Source: Acidobacteriota bacterium (lineage in GTDB: Bacteria; Acidobacteriota; Blastocatellia; Pyrinomonadales; Pyrinomonadaceae). Taken from it: 8,672 bases of DNA. Location of the stretch: positions 1-8,672 of the forward strand of contig JAIVJP010000364.1 of NCBI GenBank assembly GCA_020199975.1. The letters run 5' to 3'. The notes under the pieces were generated by a model. The model was not told the DNA's origin. It did not search any database and saw only the letters and a list, made by a program, of their open reading frames with translations. Positions 1-6,543 of this stretch are shown in pieces (the first letter of the stretch is position 1; the number at the start of each line of letters is the position of its first letter). Made by a program: the position numbers and the translations under genes.

Positions 1-70
1 CGCCGACACTCCGCAGTGCGTTGTCGAAGATTTCGCGAGCCTCTTGATGAAGATCGCTTTGTTGCGTCAT
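1..70 (-). CDS. Probable glycerate 2-kinase (MOFRL family), N-terminal fragment
   Basis: Only the first 23 codons are present; the gene continues beyond base 1. The peptide begins MTQQSDLHQEAREIFDNALR and has the short amphipathic opening (AREIF..AL) that I associate with MOFRL-family glycerate kinases / hydroxypyruvate reductase-like proteins, which phosphorylate glycerate in glyoxylate and serine-type carbon metabolism. The match rests on this short stretch only; no catalytic part is visible. An in-frame ATG two codons upstream (76-74) is an alternative start; an in-frame TAG at 94-92 limits the start to these two. Neither has a strong Shine-Dalgarno sequence. It follows the ComEA-like gene on the same strand after about 235 bp that contains a repeat, so it is probably transcribed separately. 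The reading frame is likely real, the name tentative. Confidence 0.5.
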   Translation of the reverse strand, partial: MTQQSDLHQEAREIFDNALRSVG

Positions 71-103
71 TACCATTCCAAGTGAGGGGCTCTAACATTG
101 TGC

Positions 104-237
104 GAGCTATTAGCTCCGTAGGAGGAGCATGATATTTATAGCACCGACATGCGTTTCATTGCTTGAGCTCCGCTAAAGCGACATTACGCCCCTAGCTGGG
201 TCCGGTCCAAAAGTTATCTGGAACTATAAACATTTCG
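104..237. repeat. Decayed dispersed intergenic repeat with CTCCGTAGGAG core
   Basis: Several related words occur in a short stretch. AGCTCCGTAGGAGG (112-125) has the small palindrome CTCC-GTA-GGAG and is followed by GATATTTATAG (131-141). AGCTCCG recurs at 166-172 followed by AGCGACATT (177-185), which reads like a second, damaged copy. CTATAAACATTTCG (224-237) is an imperfect inverted copy of the ATATTTATAG end. A further palindrome GAGCT-ATT-AGCTC (104-116) overlaps the first copy. I recall similar GCTCCGTAGGAGCGACATGTTTATAG-type elements being scattered in intergenic regions of Acidobacteriota and Planctomycetes; that is memory, not a search. No ORF or transposase is present, so it would be a non-coding, non-autonomous repeat. 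Confidence 0.5.
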
Positions 238-267
238 GCTTTATGGAACTCAAACCTGCCGAACGGT

Positions 268-299
268 GGGCATCGGCCTGTTTCAGCTATAGCCGACCC
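268..299 (-). terminator. Stem-loop after the ComEA-like gene, weak terminator candidate
   Basis: Just after the stop of the ComEA-like gene the minus-strand transcript can pair GGG-TCGGCT with GGCCGA-(TG bulge)-CCC around a 12-nt loop. The stem is GC-rich and well placed, about 6 nt past the stop codon, but no U-tract follows, so it is not a canonical intrinsic terminator. It could be a 3' stabilising hairpin or chance pairing. Confidence 0.3.
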
Positions 300-305
300 T
301 TCAGA

Positions 306-668
306 TCAGTCCACTCTGACCAGCGAACGCAGCTCGCGAAACCTCCGATCGCTGATACCGCGCACCATCATCAGGTGCTCAACACGGCGAAAGCGGCCAT
401 GCTCTTTTCGGTAGGTGATGATTCGTTCGGCAAGCACCGGGCCGACTCCGGGAAGTCTTTCGAGTTCGGCGACAGAGGCGGTGTTCATATTTATAGGCGC
501 TGGTTTCGTCGCAGAGGTGGGAGTCTCAACAACCGGCGTGGCGTCTGAAGTATAACTACGGGGAAGACGACTACAGGCCGTTAACACGATAACAAGCGCA
601 ATGAAGAGTACAGCCCGACGAAAGATGGACCTTGTTGCCGGACTTTGTTTCACGTATGCAAACAACAC
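306..668 (-). CDS. ComEA-like helix-hairpin-helix lipoprotein
   Basis: A protein of about 120 aa. Residues 17-31 form a hydrophobic signal segment ending in the lipobox L-T-A-C with Cys32, so it is predicted to be a lipoprotein. A proline/threonine-rich linker follows (about 43-58). The ComEA-type double helix-hairpin-helix fills the C-terminus (about 59-120): INMNTASVAELERLPGVGP opens it, with LPGVGPVLAERI as the first hairpin and MVRGISDRRFREL as the second. Such domains bind DNA non-specifically; in naturally competent bacteria ComEA receives incoming double-stranded DNA in the periplasm or at the membrane. No other competence gene is in the window, so a DNA-uptake role is inference. The start is not ATG: an in-frame TAA lies 12 nt upstream of GTG 668, leaving GTG 668, TTG 665 or GTG 653, none with a clear Shine-Dalgarno sequence. 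It lies 214 bp downstream of ftsK. Confidence 0.85.
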   Translation of the reverse strand: MLFAYVKQSPATRSIFRRAVLFIALVIVLTACSRLPRSYTSDATPVVETPTSATKPAPINMNTASVAELERLPGVGPVLAERIITYRKEHGRFRRVEHLMMVRGISDRRFRELRSLVRVD

Positions 669-703
669 TTTGTGAAGACTTTAGGAGCGCGCCGCTCATC
701 TGT

Positions 704-732
704 GCAATATGCTAGAAGTGTAAGAGCTTCAA
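704..732 (-). promoter_or_regulatory. Possible sigma70-type promoter for the ComEA-like gene
   Basis: On the minus strand TTGAAG (732-727) and TATTGC (709-704) are separated by exactly 17 nt and would start transcription about 30 nt before the GTG at 668. The -35 matches the consensus at 4 of 6 positions and the -10 at only the first three, so this is a weak prediction based on spacing and position. Confidence 0.25.
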
Positions 733-777
733 AGCTTTGGCTCCCACCAGTGGGAGTTGTTCACAGATTTTTCCACA
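730..777. promoter_or_regulatory. Tandem palindromes next to two DnaA-box-like words
   Basis: Three elements lie side by side between ftsK and the ComEA-like gene. CAAAGCTTTG (730-739) is a perfect 10-bp palindrome. CTCCCAC-CA-GTGGGAG (741-756) is a near-perfect palindrome that could also form a 6-bp hairpin with a CCAG loop. Then TTGTTCACA (757-765) and TTTTCCACA (769-777) occur in the same direction 12 nt apart; the second fits the relaxed DnaA box TTWTNCACA and the first differs from it at one position. The cluster just upstream of the candidate promoter would suit an operator. No intrinsic-terminator U-tract follows the hairpin on the minus strand. Confidence 0.3.
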
Positions 778-882
778 GCCTACGAGGAAATGTTTGTAAA
801 TCTGTTTTCTGCTGAGTCGTTCGCGCTGACCAAAGAAATTCCATTTCATATTAGAAGTTAATTCGGCGATACTACGTCGGGG

Positions 883-3117
883 TTAATCTTCCGAGCCCAT
901 CTCGTCCCACTGCGCTACCATTTCATAAGCTCGGCCCAGCACTGGTCGAGGTCGTGAGCCGTCTGCCTGGCCGATTAGTCCATCGCGCTCCATGTTGTCG
1001 AGGATTGCCGCAGCACGCCCGTAGCCAATGCGTAGTCGTCTTTGCAGCACAGACGTTGACGCCCGTTTCATCTCCACGCAGATCCGCAGCGCCTCTTCGA
1101 AGAGCTCGTCGTGCTCGCCGTCAGAGTTTTCCAGACCGAGCGCTTCCTCCTCGGATTGAGTAATGGTTTCGTCGTAAGCGGGCAAGCACTGGGATTTTAT
1201 GTGGCTGACAATCCGACCAATTTCCATCTCATCAATGTAAGCGCCGTGCACGCGAATGAGGCGCGACGTGCCAGGAGGCAGGAAAAGCATGTCGCCGCGG
1301 CCGAGCAAGTGTTCCGCGCCGTTGGTATCGATGATGGTGCGGGAATCGACTTTAGACGAGACGCGGAAAGAAATGCGCGACGGGAAATTGGCTTTGATCA
1401 AGCCAGTAATCACATCGACCGAGGGCCGCTGTGTCGCCAGCACCAGGTGAATACCGACAGCGCGGGCCATTTGAGCCAGTCTGGTAATTGATTCTTCCAC
1501 TTCGCGACCGGAGGTCATCATCAGATCGGCCAGCTCATCGATGATGATCACGATGAACGGCAGAGGCTTCCACGGCTCGCCCTTATCGTCATATTCCTTC
1601 ACCAAATTGCGCCGCATAATCTCTGTGTTGTATCCATCGATATTGCGTACGCCCCAGCCCGCCAGATCTTTGTAACGCTTTTCCATCTCCGAGACGGCCC
1701 ATTTAAGCGAGCGCGCCGCCAATTTCGGGTCTGTGATAATCGGAGTCGCGAGGTGAGGAATGTCCTCGTAGAGTCCCAGCTCAAGGCGTTTCGGATCAAT
1801 CAAAATGAACTTAACTTCATCCGGACGAGCGCGGTAAAGAATGGAAACGATGAGCGCATTGACGCCCACGGATTTGCCCGCGCCGGTTGTTCCGGCAATT
1901 AGCAGGTGGGGCATCTTTGCCAGGTCGGCGACGTAATTTAAACCGTCTATAGTCTTGCCAAGCGCTATGGTGAGTTTCGAGCCCGACTCGCGAAATGCGC
2001 GGGATTCGATCACCTCACGCAGATAGATTGTTTCGCGACGAGGATTGGGAACCTCGATCCCAACGTGAGGTTTGCCGGGCATTCGATCTATGCGAATCGA
2101 CTCCGCTTTCAGCGCCAAACACAGATCGTCTACCAGGGAAACGACGCGTGAGTATTTCACTCCCGGGTCGGGCTTGAACTCATACGTAGTGACCACCGGA
2201 CCGGGACAGATGTGTTTGATCTGTCCGGTCACGTTAAACTCTTTGCACTTCTCGGCCAGACGAGTGGCCAGACTTAGTAATTCCGCGTCCGCCTGCTCGC
2301 TCGGCGGTGGCGCCTCATTCAGGAATTCCAGCGGCGGGAGTCCGTAGTATGTGTAACTAAGGCGCCTGGCACGATCGGCGTCGAACGGCAGCTTCCCGGT
2401 GGCGGGCGTTTCGGCTTTAGTGCGGAGGACCGAGACGCCCTTAACCATCTCTTTCTTTTCCTTGCGCAAGCGCGTCTCTTCGCGTCGAGTCTGGCGCCAG
2501 GCTCTGAATCGAGCAGCGGCCGTGCGCAGGAAGGCGAAGCGATCGGCAATTGCCGCCACAAGTTTTTCGTACAACCCAACAAAAGAGAAATTAGTAGCCA
2601 GCAGCAATCCCGTTGCGGCAGTCGCAACCAGGATTACGGTGGCTCCCACGATGTTGAGACCGCTGGCCAGGGTTCGCGCGATAACTGTTCCGACCAAACC
2701 TCCGGGCTGCACACTGGCGTCAAAGAGAGGACTTAGCTGTGATAATGAAAGCAGTGCGGACGCAGCGAGAACTAAAATAACCAACCCGAGCAGCGGGTAG
2801 AAAGGTGCACTAATTCTTTGTGTGCGAAAACGCCGCCACGCTGCGGCAAACAATAGTAGCGGTAGTAGGAAGGCAGCGATACCAATTGCCTGGAACAGCG
2901 CCGCAGCAACGTTGGCGCCAATCGCGCCAGCCCAGTTGCGCGTTTCAGATCCTCCGGCGGAGTTCCACGAAGGGTCGTTTGGAAAAAATGCCGCCGATAT
3001 AAGACACAGGAAAAGTAGCAATCCCAATGCAAGAAGCAAGACTGCAATGATCTCGTTTCGCCTACTGTTACGGAGGGTTATTATCCGGGGCTTCTCTTCC
3101 AGCTGGGTAGTTGCCAT
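883..3117 (-). CDS. ftsK: DNA translocase FtsK/SpoIIIE
   Basis: A 744-aa ATP-driven motor of the division septum that pumps double-stranded DNA and clears the chromosome terminus before cell closure. Residues 22-44, 66-93, 107-128 and 143-174 are hydrophobic and give the usual four membrane segments. A short charged linker follows (about 195-250), so this is the compact SpoIIIE-like form, not the about 1300-aa Escherichia coli form. The RecA-like motor has Walker A GTTGAGKS (409-416), Walker B IVIIIDELADL (522-532) and ATQRPSVDVITGLIKANFPS (561-580). The C-terminal winged-helix gamma domain (about 671-735, including LQRRLRIGYGRAAAILDNME) is the part that reads KOPS/SRS polarity sequences and touches XerD in known members. 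The ATG at 3117 has a good Shine-Dalgarno GGAG (3126-3123) with 5-nt spacing. It follows prfB by 86 nt; that Shine-Dalgarno sequence lies inside an inverted repeat. No defect seen. Confidence 0.97.
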   Translation of the reverse strand: MATTQLEEKPRIITLRNSRRNEIIAVLLLALGLLLFLCLISAAFFPNDPSWNSAGGSETRNWAGAIGANVAAALFQAIGIAAFLLPLLLFAAAWRRFRTQRISAPFYPLLGLVILVLAASALLSLSQLSPLFDASVQPGGLVGTVIARTLASGLNIVGATVILVATAATGLLLATNFSFVGLYEKLVAAIADRFAFLRTAAARFRAWRQTRREETRLRKEKKEMVKGVSVLRTKAETPATGKLPFDADRARRLSYTYYGLPPLEFLNEAPPPSEQADAELLSLATRLAEKCKEFNVTGQIKHICPGPVVTTYEFKPDPGVKYSRVVSLVDDLCLALKAESIRIDRMPGKPHVGIEVPNPRRETIYLREVIESRAFRESGSKLTIALGKTIDGLNYVADLAKMPHLLIAGTTGAGKSVGVNALIVSILYRARPDEVKFILIDPKRLELGLYEDIPHLATPIITDPKLAARSLKWAVSEMEKRYKDLAGWGVRNIDGYNTEIMRRNLVKEYDDKGEPWKPLPFIVIIIDELADLMMTSGREVEESITRLAQMARAVGIHLVLATQRPSVDVITGLIKANFPSRISFRVSSKVDSRTIIDTNGAEHLLGRGDMLFLPPGTSRLIRVHGAYIDEMEIGRIVSHIKSQCLPAYDETITQSEEEALGLENSDGEHDELFEEALRICVEMKRASTSVLQRRLRIGYGRAAAILDNMERDGLIGQADGSRPRPVLGRAYEMVAQWDEMGSED

Positions 3118-3121
3118 GGAA

Positions 3122-3196
3122 ACTCCAGAGTGTTGCAGGAATTCAGAATCCAGGTTGCAATCCGCACATAGTCACACCGAACTAAAACTCTGGAGT
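3122..3196 (-). promoter_or_regulatory. Inverted repeat that could hide the ftsK ribosome-binding site
   Basis: On the minus strand ACTCCAGAGT (3196-3187) is perfectly complementary to ACTCTGGAGT (3131-3122), a 10-bp stem around a 55-nt loop. The second arm contains GGAG (3126-3123), the Shine-Dalgarno sequence of ftsK. Directly inside it TTGCA (3160-3156) can pair with TGCAA (3137-3133), adding a second short helix one nucleotide from the main stem. The first arm begins 7 nt after the prfB stop codon, so a ribosome ending prfB would cover it. The pairing is seen in the sequence; a role in translational coupling or RBS masking is inference. There is no U-tract after the stem, so it is not a terminator. 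Confidence 0.45.
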
Positions 3197-3203
3197 CAAT
3201 TAA

Positions 3204-4314
3204 TTACGCCGCCTTCCTTGCCAGCAGGTACGCTTTGATAAAGTCGTCCAAATCGCCTGCCAGCACGGCGTCAACATTCCCCTTCTCCAGTTTCGTCCGC
3301 GTGTCCTTAACCAACCGATAGGGGGCGAGCACGTAGCTTCTGATTTGCGACCCAAATGAAATCTCAGCCTTGTTTGATTCTAACTCAGCATGGTCGGCTC
3401 GACGCTTCTTAAGCTCAAGTTCGTAAAGCCGGGATCTCAAAACCTGCATCGCCACCGCACGATTCTGATGTTGGGAACGCTGGTTTTGGCACTGAACAAC
3501 GATGCCTGTGGGTAGGTGCGTTATGCGGACCGCGGAATCGGTGGTGTTAATGTGCTGGCCGCCGGCACCTGTGGCGCGATAAGTGTCGACTCGAAGATCC
3601 TTTTCCTGGACTTCTACCTCGATGTTCTCGTCGATTTCAGGATAGACAAAAAGGGAAGCAAATGAAGTGTGTCGCCGGGCCGCTTGGTCAAAGGGTGAAA
3701 TGCGAACCAGCCGGTGCACTCCGGCTTCGGCGGCGAGCAATCCGTAGGCATATTCGCCTTCCACCTGAAAGGTTACGCTTTTCAGACCAGCTTCTTCGCC
3801 TGGTTGGTAATCAATGATCTCCGTTTTAAAGCCCCGCTGTTCGGCCCACTTCAGATACATGCGAAGTAACATCTCGGCCCAATCCTGCGATTCGGTCCCG
3901 CCTGCGCCGGGATGAATCGTGCAGATGGCCGGGAGATGATCGTTTTCGCCGGCAAGCAGCATCTCTGTTTCTGCCTGGCTTAACTCATGTTCCAGACGCT
4001 CGACCAGCGAGCGCAGTTCTTTCAAAGACTCTTCGTCCTCCTCGGCAAATTCAAAAAGCACCCCGGCATCCGCGATCTGCGACTCAAAGTGTTCCTGGCG
4101 CTGGATCTTCTTCTCAAGAATGCTTCGCTTTTGCAGTAGCCTTTGCGCGGCGTCCTGATCGCCCCAGAAATCCGGCGAAGACGCCTGATTCTCAATTCGC
4201 TTTAACTCTTCGCAGCCTGTAGCAACATCAAAGAAACCTCCCGAGTTGCTCGACGCGCATGCGGAGATCATCATACGACGTTCTCAAATCCTGAATTGAT
4301 AAAGTTTCGATCAT
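3204..4314 (-). CDS. prfB: Peptide chain release factor 2, with programmed +1 frameshift
   Basis: RF2 recognises UAA and UGA stop codons on the ribosome and triggers peptide release. The gene is read as join(4314..4231, 4229..3204): 28 codons from ATG 4314 ending in CTT, then in-frame TGA (4230-4228), with T4230 skipped so translation continues as GAT. The product is 369 aa, close to 365 in Escherichia coli. The SPF codon-recognition tripeptide (about 206-208, in VRISPFDQAARRHTSF) marks it as RF2 rather than RF1, and the catalytic GGQ is at about 251-253 (ATGAGGQHINTTD). The N-terminus MIETLSIQDLRTSYDDLRMR resembles other RF2 N-termini only with the shift. Taking the long single-frame ORF from ATG 4274 instead adds about 15 wrong residues. 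The start lies 2 nt after the lnt stop, with GAGG 6 nt before the ATG, so the pair is probably cotranscribed and coupled. Confidence 0.96.
4227..4242 (-). promoter_or_regulatory. prfB autoregulatory +1 frameshift signal
   Basis: Read on the minus strand: GGGAGG (4242-4237), TTT, CTT (4233-4231), TGA (4230-4228), then T. The SD-like GGGAGG ends 3 nt before CTT, the same spacing as AGGGGG-TAT-CTT in Escherichia coli. In the known mechanism low RF2 makes the ribosome pause at UGA and the P-site tRNA slips from CUU to UUU, so RF2 controls its own synthesis. The base after UGA is U here, while it is C in the familiar CUUUGAC version. Confidence 0.95.
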
Positions 4315-4316
4315 CC

Positions 4317-5939
4317 TTAACCTCGACTCCCTAATTTGCGCCGCCAAAGAGTGGCGGCAAACACCAGGACGCTGATGGCGGTACTGAACGCGACAAACAA
4401 GTCGCCACGCCTGGAGTAAAGAGTACTCTCGTTTTCATTCCGGCTGATCCTCCAGACGCGAACGGCAGTCTGAAAGCCTTCGGTTGCGCCTTTCACTTGG
4501 CCCCCCGGAGTGATGTACGCGGTTATTCCCGAATTCGTCACCCGCAAGATGGGACGCCCATTCTCAACTGCGCGAAAAACCACGTTGGCCAAGTGTTGCC
4601 GCATCACTGCCGTGGGACCAAGGTAACCGTCGTTGGAAATATTGATCAACACATCTGCCCCGTCTCGTGTGAAGCTTCGCGCAATGGACGGGTAAGCTGA
4701 TTCAATGCAAATAAAAACTCCCGCGCGGACGTCGCCCACCTTCATTAGCTTGTATTTCGTGCCAGGTGTAAAATCTCCAACAATTGTTCCCACCATGCTC
4801 GCTCCCGGCATCCAGCGCGGTAGCGGCACATATTCGCCAAATGGCATCAAGCGAATCTTATCATACTGAGCGATCAGACTGCCCTGCTGATTAACCATTA
4901 GAGCTGAGTTGTAAATGCCGTCATTCGGGGCGGCTTCCTGTGAGTTGAAAAGCACGGCAGTCTGGTTAGCTGTCGCAAACCGCACCAGGAGTTCTCGCAA
5001 CTGCGAATCATTTCCGTAAGTGAAGTTCATCGGCGACTCAGGCCAGATCACGAGCCGCGGTCTTCCATCATTTGGAAGCTGCTTCAAAGCCGCTTCGCTC
5101 ACTGACATATGCCGGTCAATCAGGCCCCGCATCTCCTCTTTTGATTTGACGATATCCATCGGCACGTTTGGCTGCAAAGCTACTACCACAGCCTCCGGCG
5201 ATTGGGCGTTCGAATCCGGGGGTGACCCTTGGGATGCAACCATCACCAGTGCGACGCTCAGAAAAACCAGCCCCGTCACTAGCACGGATCTGGCGTTGCG
5301 CTTTAGAACCAGGAATGCAACCGCAGCGTTTATGAAAACAACCATGAACCCGACGGCATATACACCTCCCCAACGTGCTGGCTGAATCAACGTTGGTTGA
5401 TAAGCCTGGGAGTAACCGATCGCATTCCAGAGCTGGCCTGTTAGTGCAAGTCTGCCCCATTCAAGCGCGGACCAGATCAAGGGAGCAAGGAACAGGGCCC
5501 TGGTCCCCCACGCCAGAATCGCGCGCGCGATCACGAGGGCAAAAACTCCGGGAAACAGCCCCACGAAGATCGGCACCGGAGCCAGCAGAAGATAGGCTGC
5601 CCACCGAGGTATTCCACCGTAATGGATCATTGAGTACGTTAGCCAGTAACAGGAGCCGTAAAAGAACACGGCGCCGGTTAGCCAGCCCAGAAAGAATGAC
5701 CGTAGCGGAAAAGGCCTGATCGCGATTACGACAAGAAGAGGAACGAGTCCCAACCACGCGAGTGGCCAGTAATCAGAACTTGGAAATGAAAGTATGAGTA
5801 GAACTGAGGAGGCGACAGCAGCTACCCCGTCAGTGAGAGCGGAGGCTTTAAACCAGGCATGCGTTGCGGAGGAGGACGCGCCATCTTCATTCGCGTGGGC
5901 CTTACTTGTGCGCGTAGTTGTAGAAACCGCCTCCTGCAT
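4317..5939 (-). CDS. lnt: Apolipoprotein N-acyltransferase
   Basis: This 540-aa inner-membrane enzyme adds the third acyl chain to the N-terminal cysteine of lipoproteins, the last step after Lgt and Lsp and needed for many lipoproteins to reach the outer membrane. The N-terminal part (about 36-235) has the usual run of hydrophobic membrane segments. The periplasmic nitrilase-like domain (about 250-500) has the expected triad: Glu301 in VIWPESPMNF, Lys361 in YDKIRLMPFGEYVPLP and Cys411 in GVFICIESAYP. NISNDGYLG (about 433-441) and ENGRPILRVTNSG (about 459-471) are further family motifs. A last hydrophobic segment (about 513-531) matches the C-terminal anchor. Length is near the usual 500-540. 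The ATG at 5939 has no good upstream Shine-Dalgarno sequence; AGGAGG occurs just after it in codons 2-3 with no usable start behind it. It is the first gene of the lnt-prfB pair and leaves 2 nt before prfB. Confidence 0.96.
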   Translation of the reverse strand: MQEAVSTTTRTSKAHANEDGASSSATHAWFKASALTDGVAAVASSVLLILSFPSSDYWPLAWLGLVPLLVVIAIRPFPLRSFFLGWLTGAVFFYGSCYWLTYSMIHYGGIPRWAAYLLLAPVPIFVGLFPGVFALVIARAILAWGTRALFLAPLIWSALEWGRLALTGQLWNAIGYSQAYQPTLIQPARWGGVYAVGFMVVFINAAVAFLVLKRNARSVLVTGLVFLSVALVMVASQGSPPDSNAQSPEAVVVALQPNVPMDIVKSKEEMRGLIDRHMSVSEAALKQLPNDGRPRLVIWPESPMNFTYGNDSQLRELLVRFATANQTAVLFNSQEAAPNDGIYNSALMVNQQGSLIAQYDKIRLMPFGEYVPLPRWMPGASMVGTIVGDFTPGTKYKLMKVGDVRAGVFICIESAYPSIARSFTRDGADVLINISNDGYLGPTAVMRQHLANVVFRAVENGRPILRVTNSGITAYITPGGQVKGATEGFQTAVRVWRISRNENESTLYSRRGDLFVAFSTAISVLVFAATLWRRKLGSRG

Positions 5940-6143
5940 GTCCGCGAGTTTATCAAAGGCGAGACTAGCAGCCTAAAGCTAGGTTGGTCGAAAATCTTTC
6001 TGAGAAGAATTCTTGCAGCCTCGTTTGGCTTGCGGATTTACAACTCAAAACGGCGAGATCAGGCGCGACAGCGTCAGAAAACGTCACCTTCGAACGGACA
6101 AATTTCGTCGCGGCGTAAGTGGCTGGAATTGAGTGGGTGGGAG

Positions 6144-6161
6144 CCTGATCCTGATCCTGAG
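6144..6161. repeat. Three tandem CCTGAT hexamers in the lnt upstream region
   Basis: CCTGAT, CCTGAT and CCTGAG follow each other without spacing. They sit in the 277-bp gene-free stretch between lnt and the small membrane-protein gene (5940-6216). Apart from this and a small inverted repeat CTAGC/GCTAG at 5965-5982, I see nothing in that stretch: no convincing promoter, RNA or ORF, although a promoter for lnt is expected there. Confidence 0.4.
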
Positions 6162-6216
6162 CTTGGCAGAATGTGCATCAGCCGTCCGGGGAAAAAGTAG
6201 CCAAGGCCGGAAAATA

Positions 6217-6420
6217 TCAGGCAATAAATGCGGGAGAACCCAGCCATTTCTGACTGGGTTCGAATGTCGGGGGCGGTGCCAACTCTGCATCCACCTGAGC
6301 ACGGGAACTAACTACCTGAATCTCGCTGGTTGCAGATTTTTTGTGCCTGGACATGACGGCCACGATTAGGAGCAGCCCTACGCAGGCGCCGACGATGAAG
6401 ATGATTAAAACCCAGCTCAT
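6217..6420 (-). CDS. Small single-pass membrane protein, unknown function
   Basis: I do not recognise this protein. From ATG 6420 it has 67 aa: a hydrophobic segment at about residues 3-23 (WVLIIFIVGACVGLLLIVAV), then the basic MSRHKK, then a polar tail with a proline-rich APPPTFEP stretch. The basic residues after the segment suggest the tail stays in the cytoplasm. In-frame GTG at 6444 would add 8 residues; neither start has a visible Shine-Dalgarno sequence, and I chose the ATG because the hydrophobic segment then starts at the N-terminus as is typical. It lies downstream of the intrinsic terminator at 6519-6480, so it needs its own promoter, which I cannot identify, and 277 bp upstream of lnt on the same strand. 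Being short and unsupported by homology, it may be spurious, but the well-formed membrane segment and position in a gap favour a real gene. Confidence 0.5.
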   Translation of the reverse strand: MSWVLIIFIVGACVGLLLIVAVMSRHKKSATSEIQVVSSRAQVDAELAPPPTFEPSQKWLGSPAFIA

Positions 6421-6479
6421 AGGCAGTAATGCGGTTACTTCCACATGCCGTTGCGACGTGTAGCGATCTCACATACTGA

Positions 6480-6519
6480 GAATAAAACGAGGCGACCCAC
6501 GGTAACCCAGGATCACCTC
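6480..6519 (-). terminator. Strong intrinsic terminator of the TPR gene, possibly bidirectional
   Basis: On the minus strand GAGGTGATCC (6519-6510) pairs with GGGTCGCCTC (6498-6489) over 10 bp, counting two G-U pairs, around an 11-nt loop, and is followed at once by GTTTTATT. It starts 24 nt after the TPR gene stop codon. On the plus strand the same stem is followed after a few bases by GTTTTTA (6524-6530), so it might also stop transcription from the other side. Confidence 0.75.
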
Positions 6520-6543
6520 ATCAGTTTTTACGACCGGGCAATC

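Noticed and set aside
487..499. ATATTTATAGG inside the ComEA-like gene resembles the end of the repeat at 104-237.
   Set aside because: It encodes the conserved PINMNTA region of the helix-hairpin-helix domain, so coding constraint explains it.
778..882. Search for a XerCD dif-like site or terminator just after ftsK.
   Set aside because: No dif-like 28-mer and no stem with a U-tract could be found there.
5930..5935. AGGAGG directly after the lnt ATG, suggesting a later start.
   Set aside because: No ATG, GTG or TTG codon in frame follows at usable spacing; it is coding sequence in codons 2-3.
5859..6200. 113-aa plus-strand ORF across the lnt 5' end and the upstream gap.
   Set aside because: Arg/Ser-rich composition typical of an antisense frame; no domain or start signal, and it partly lies opposite the well-supported lnt.
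6231..6280. GGGTTCGAAT at 6256-6265 looks like a tRNA T-arm loop.
   Set aside because: The bases after the loop do not pair with CTGGG, and no acceptor, D or anticodon arm is visible. The CCCAG partner lies upstream instead, giving a plain hairpin.
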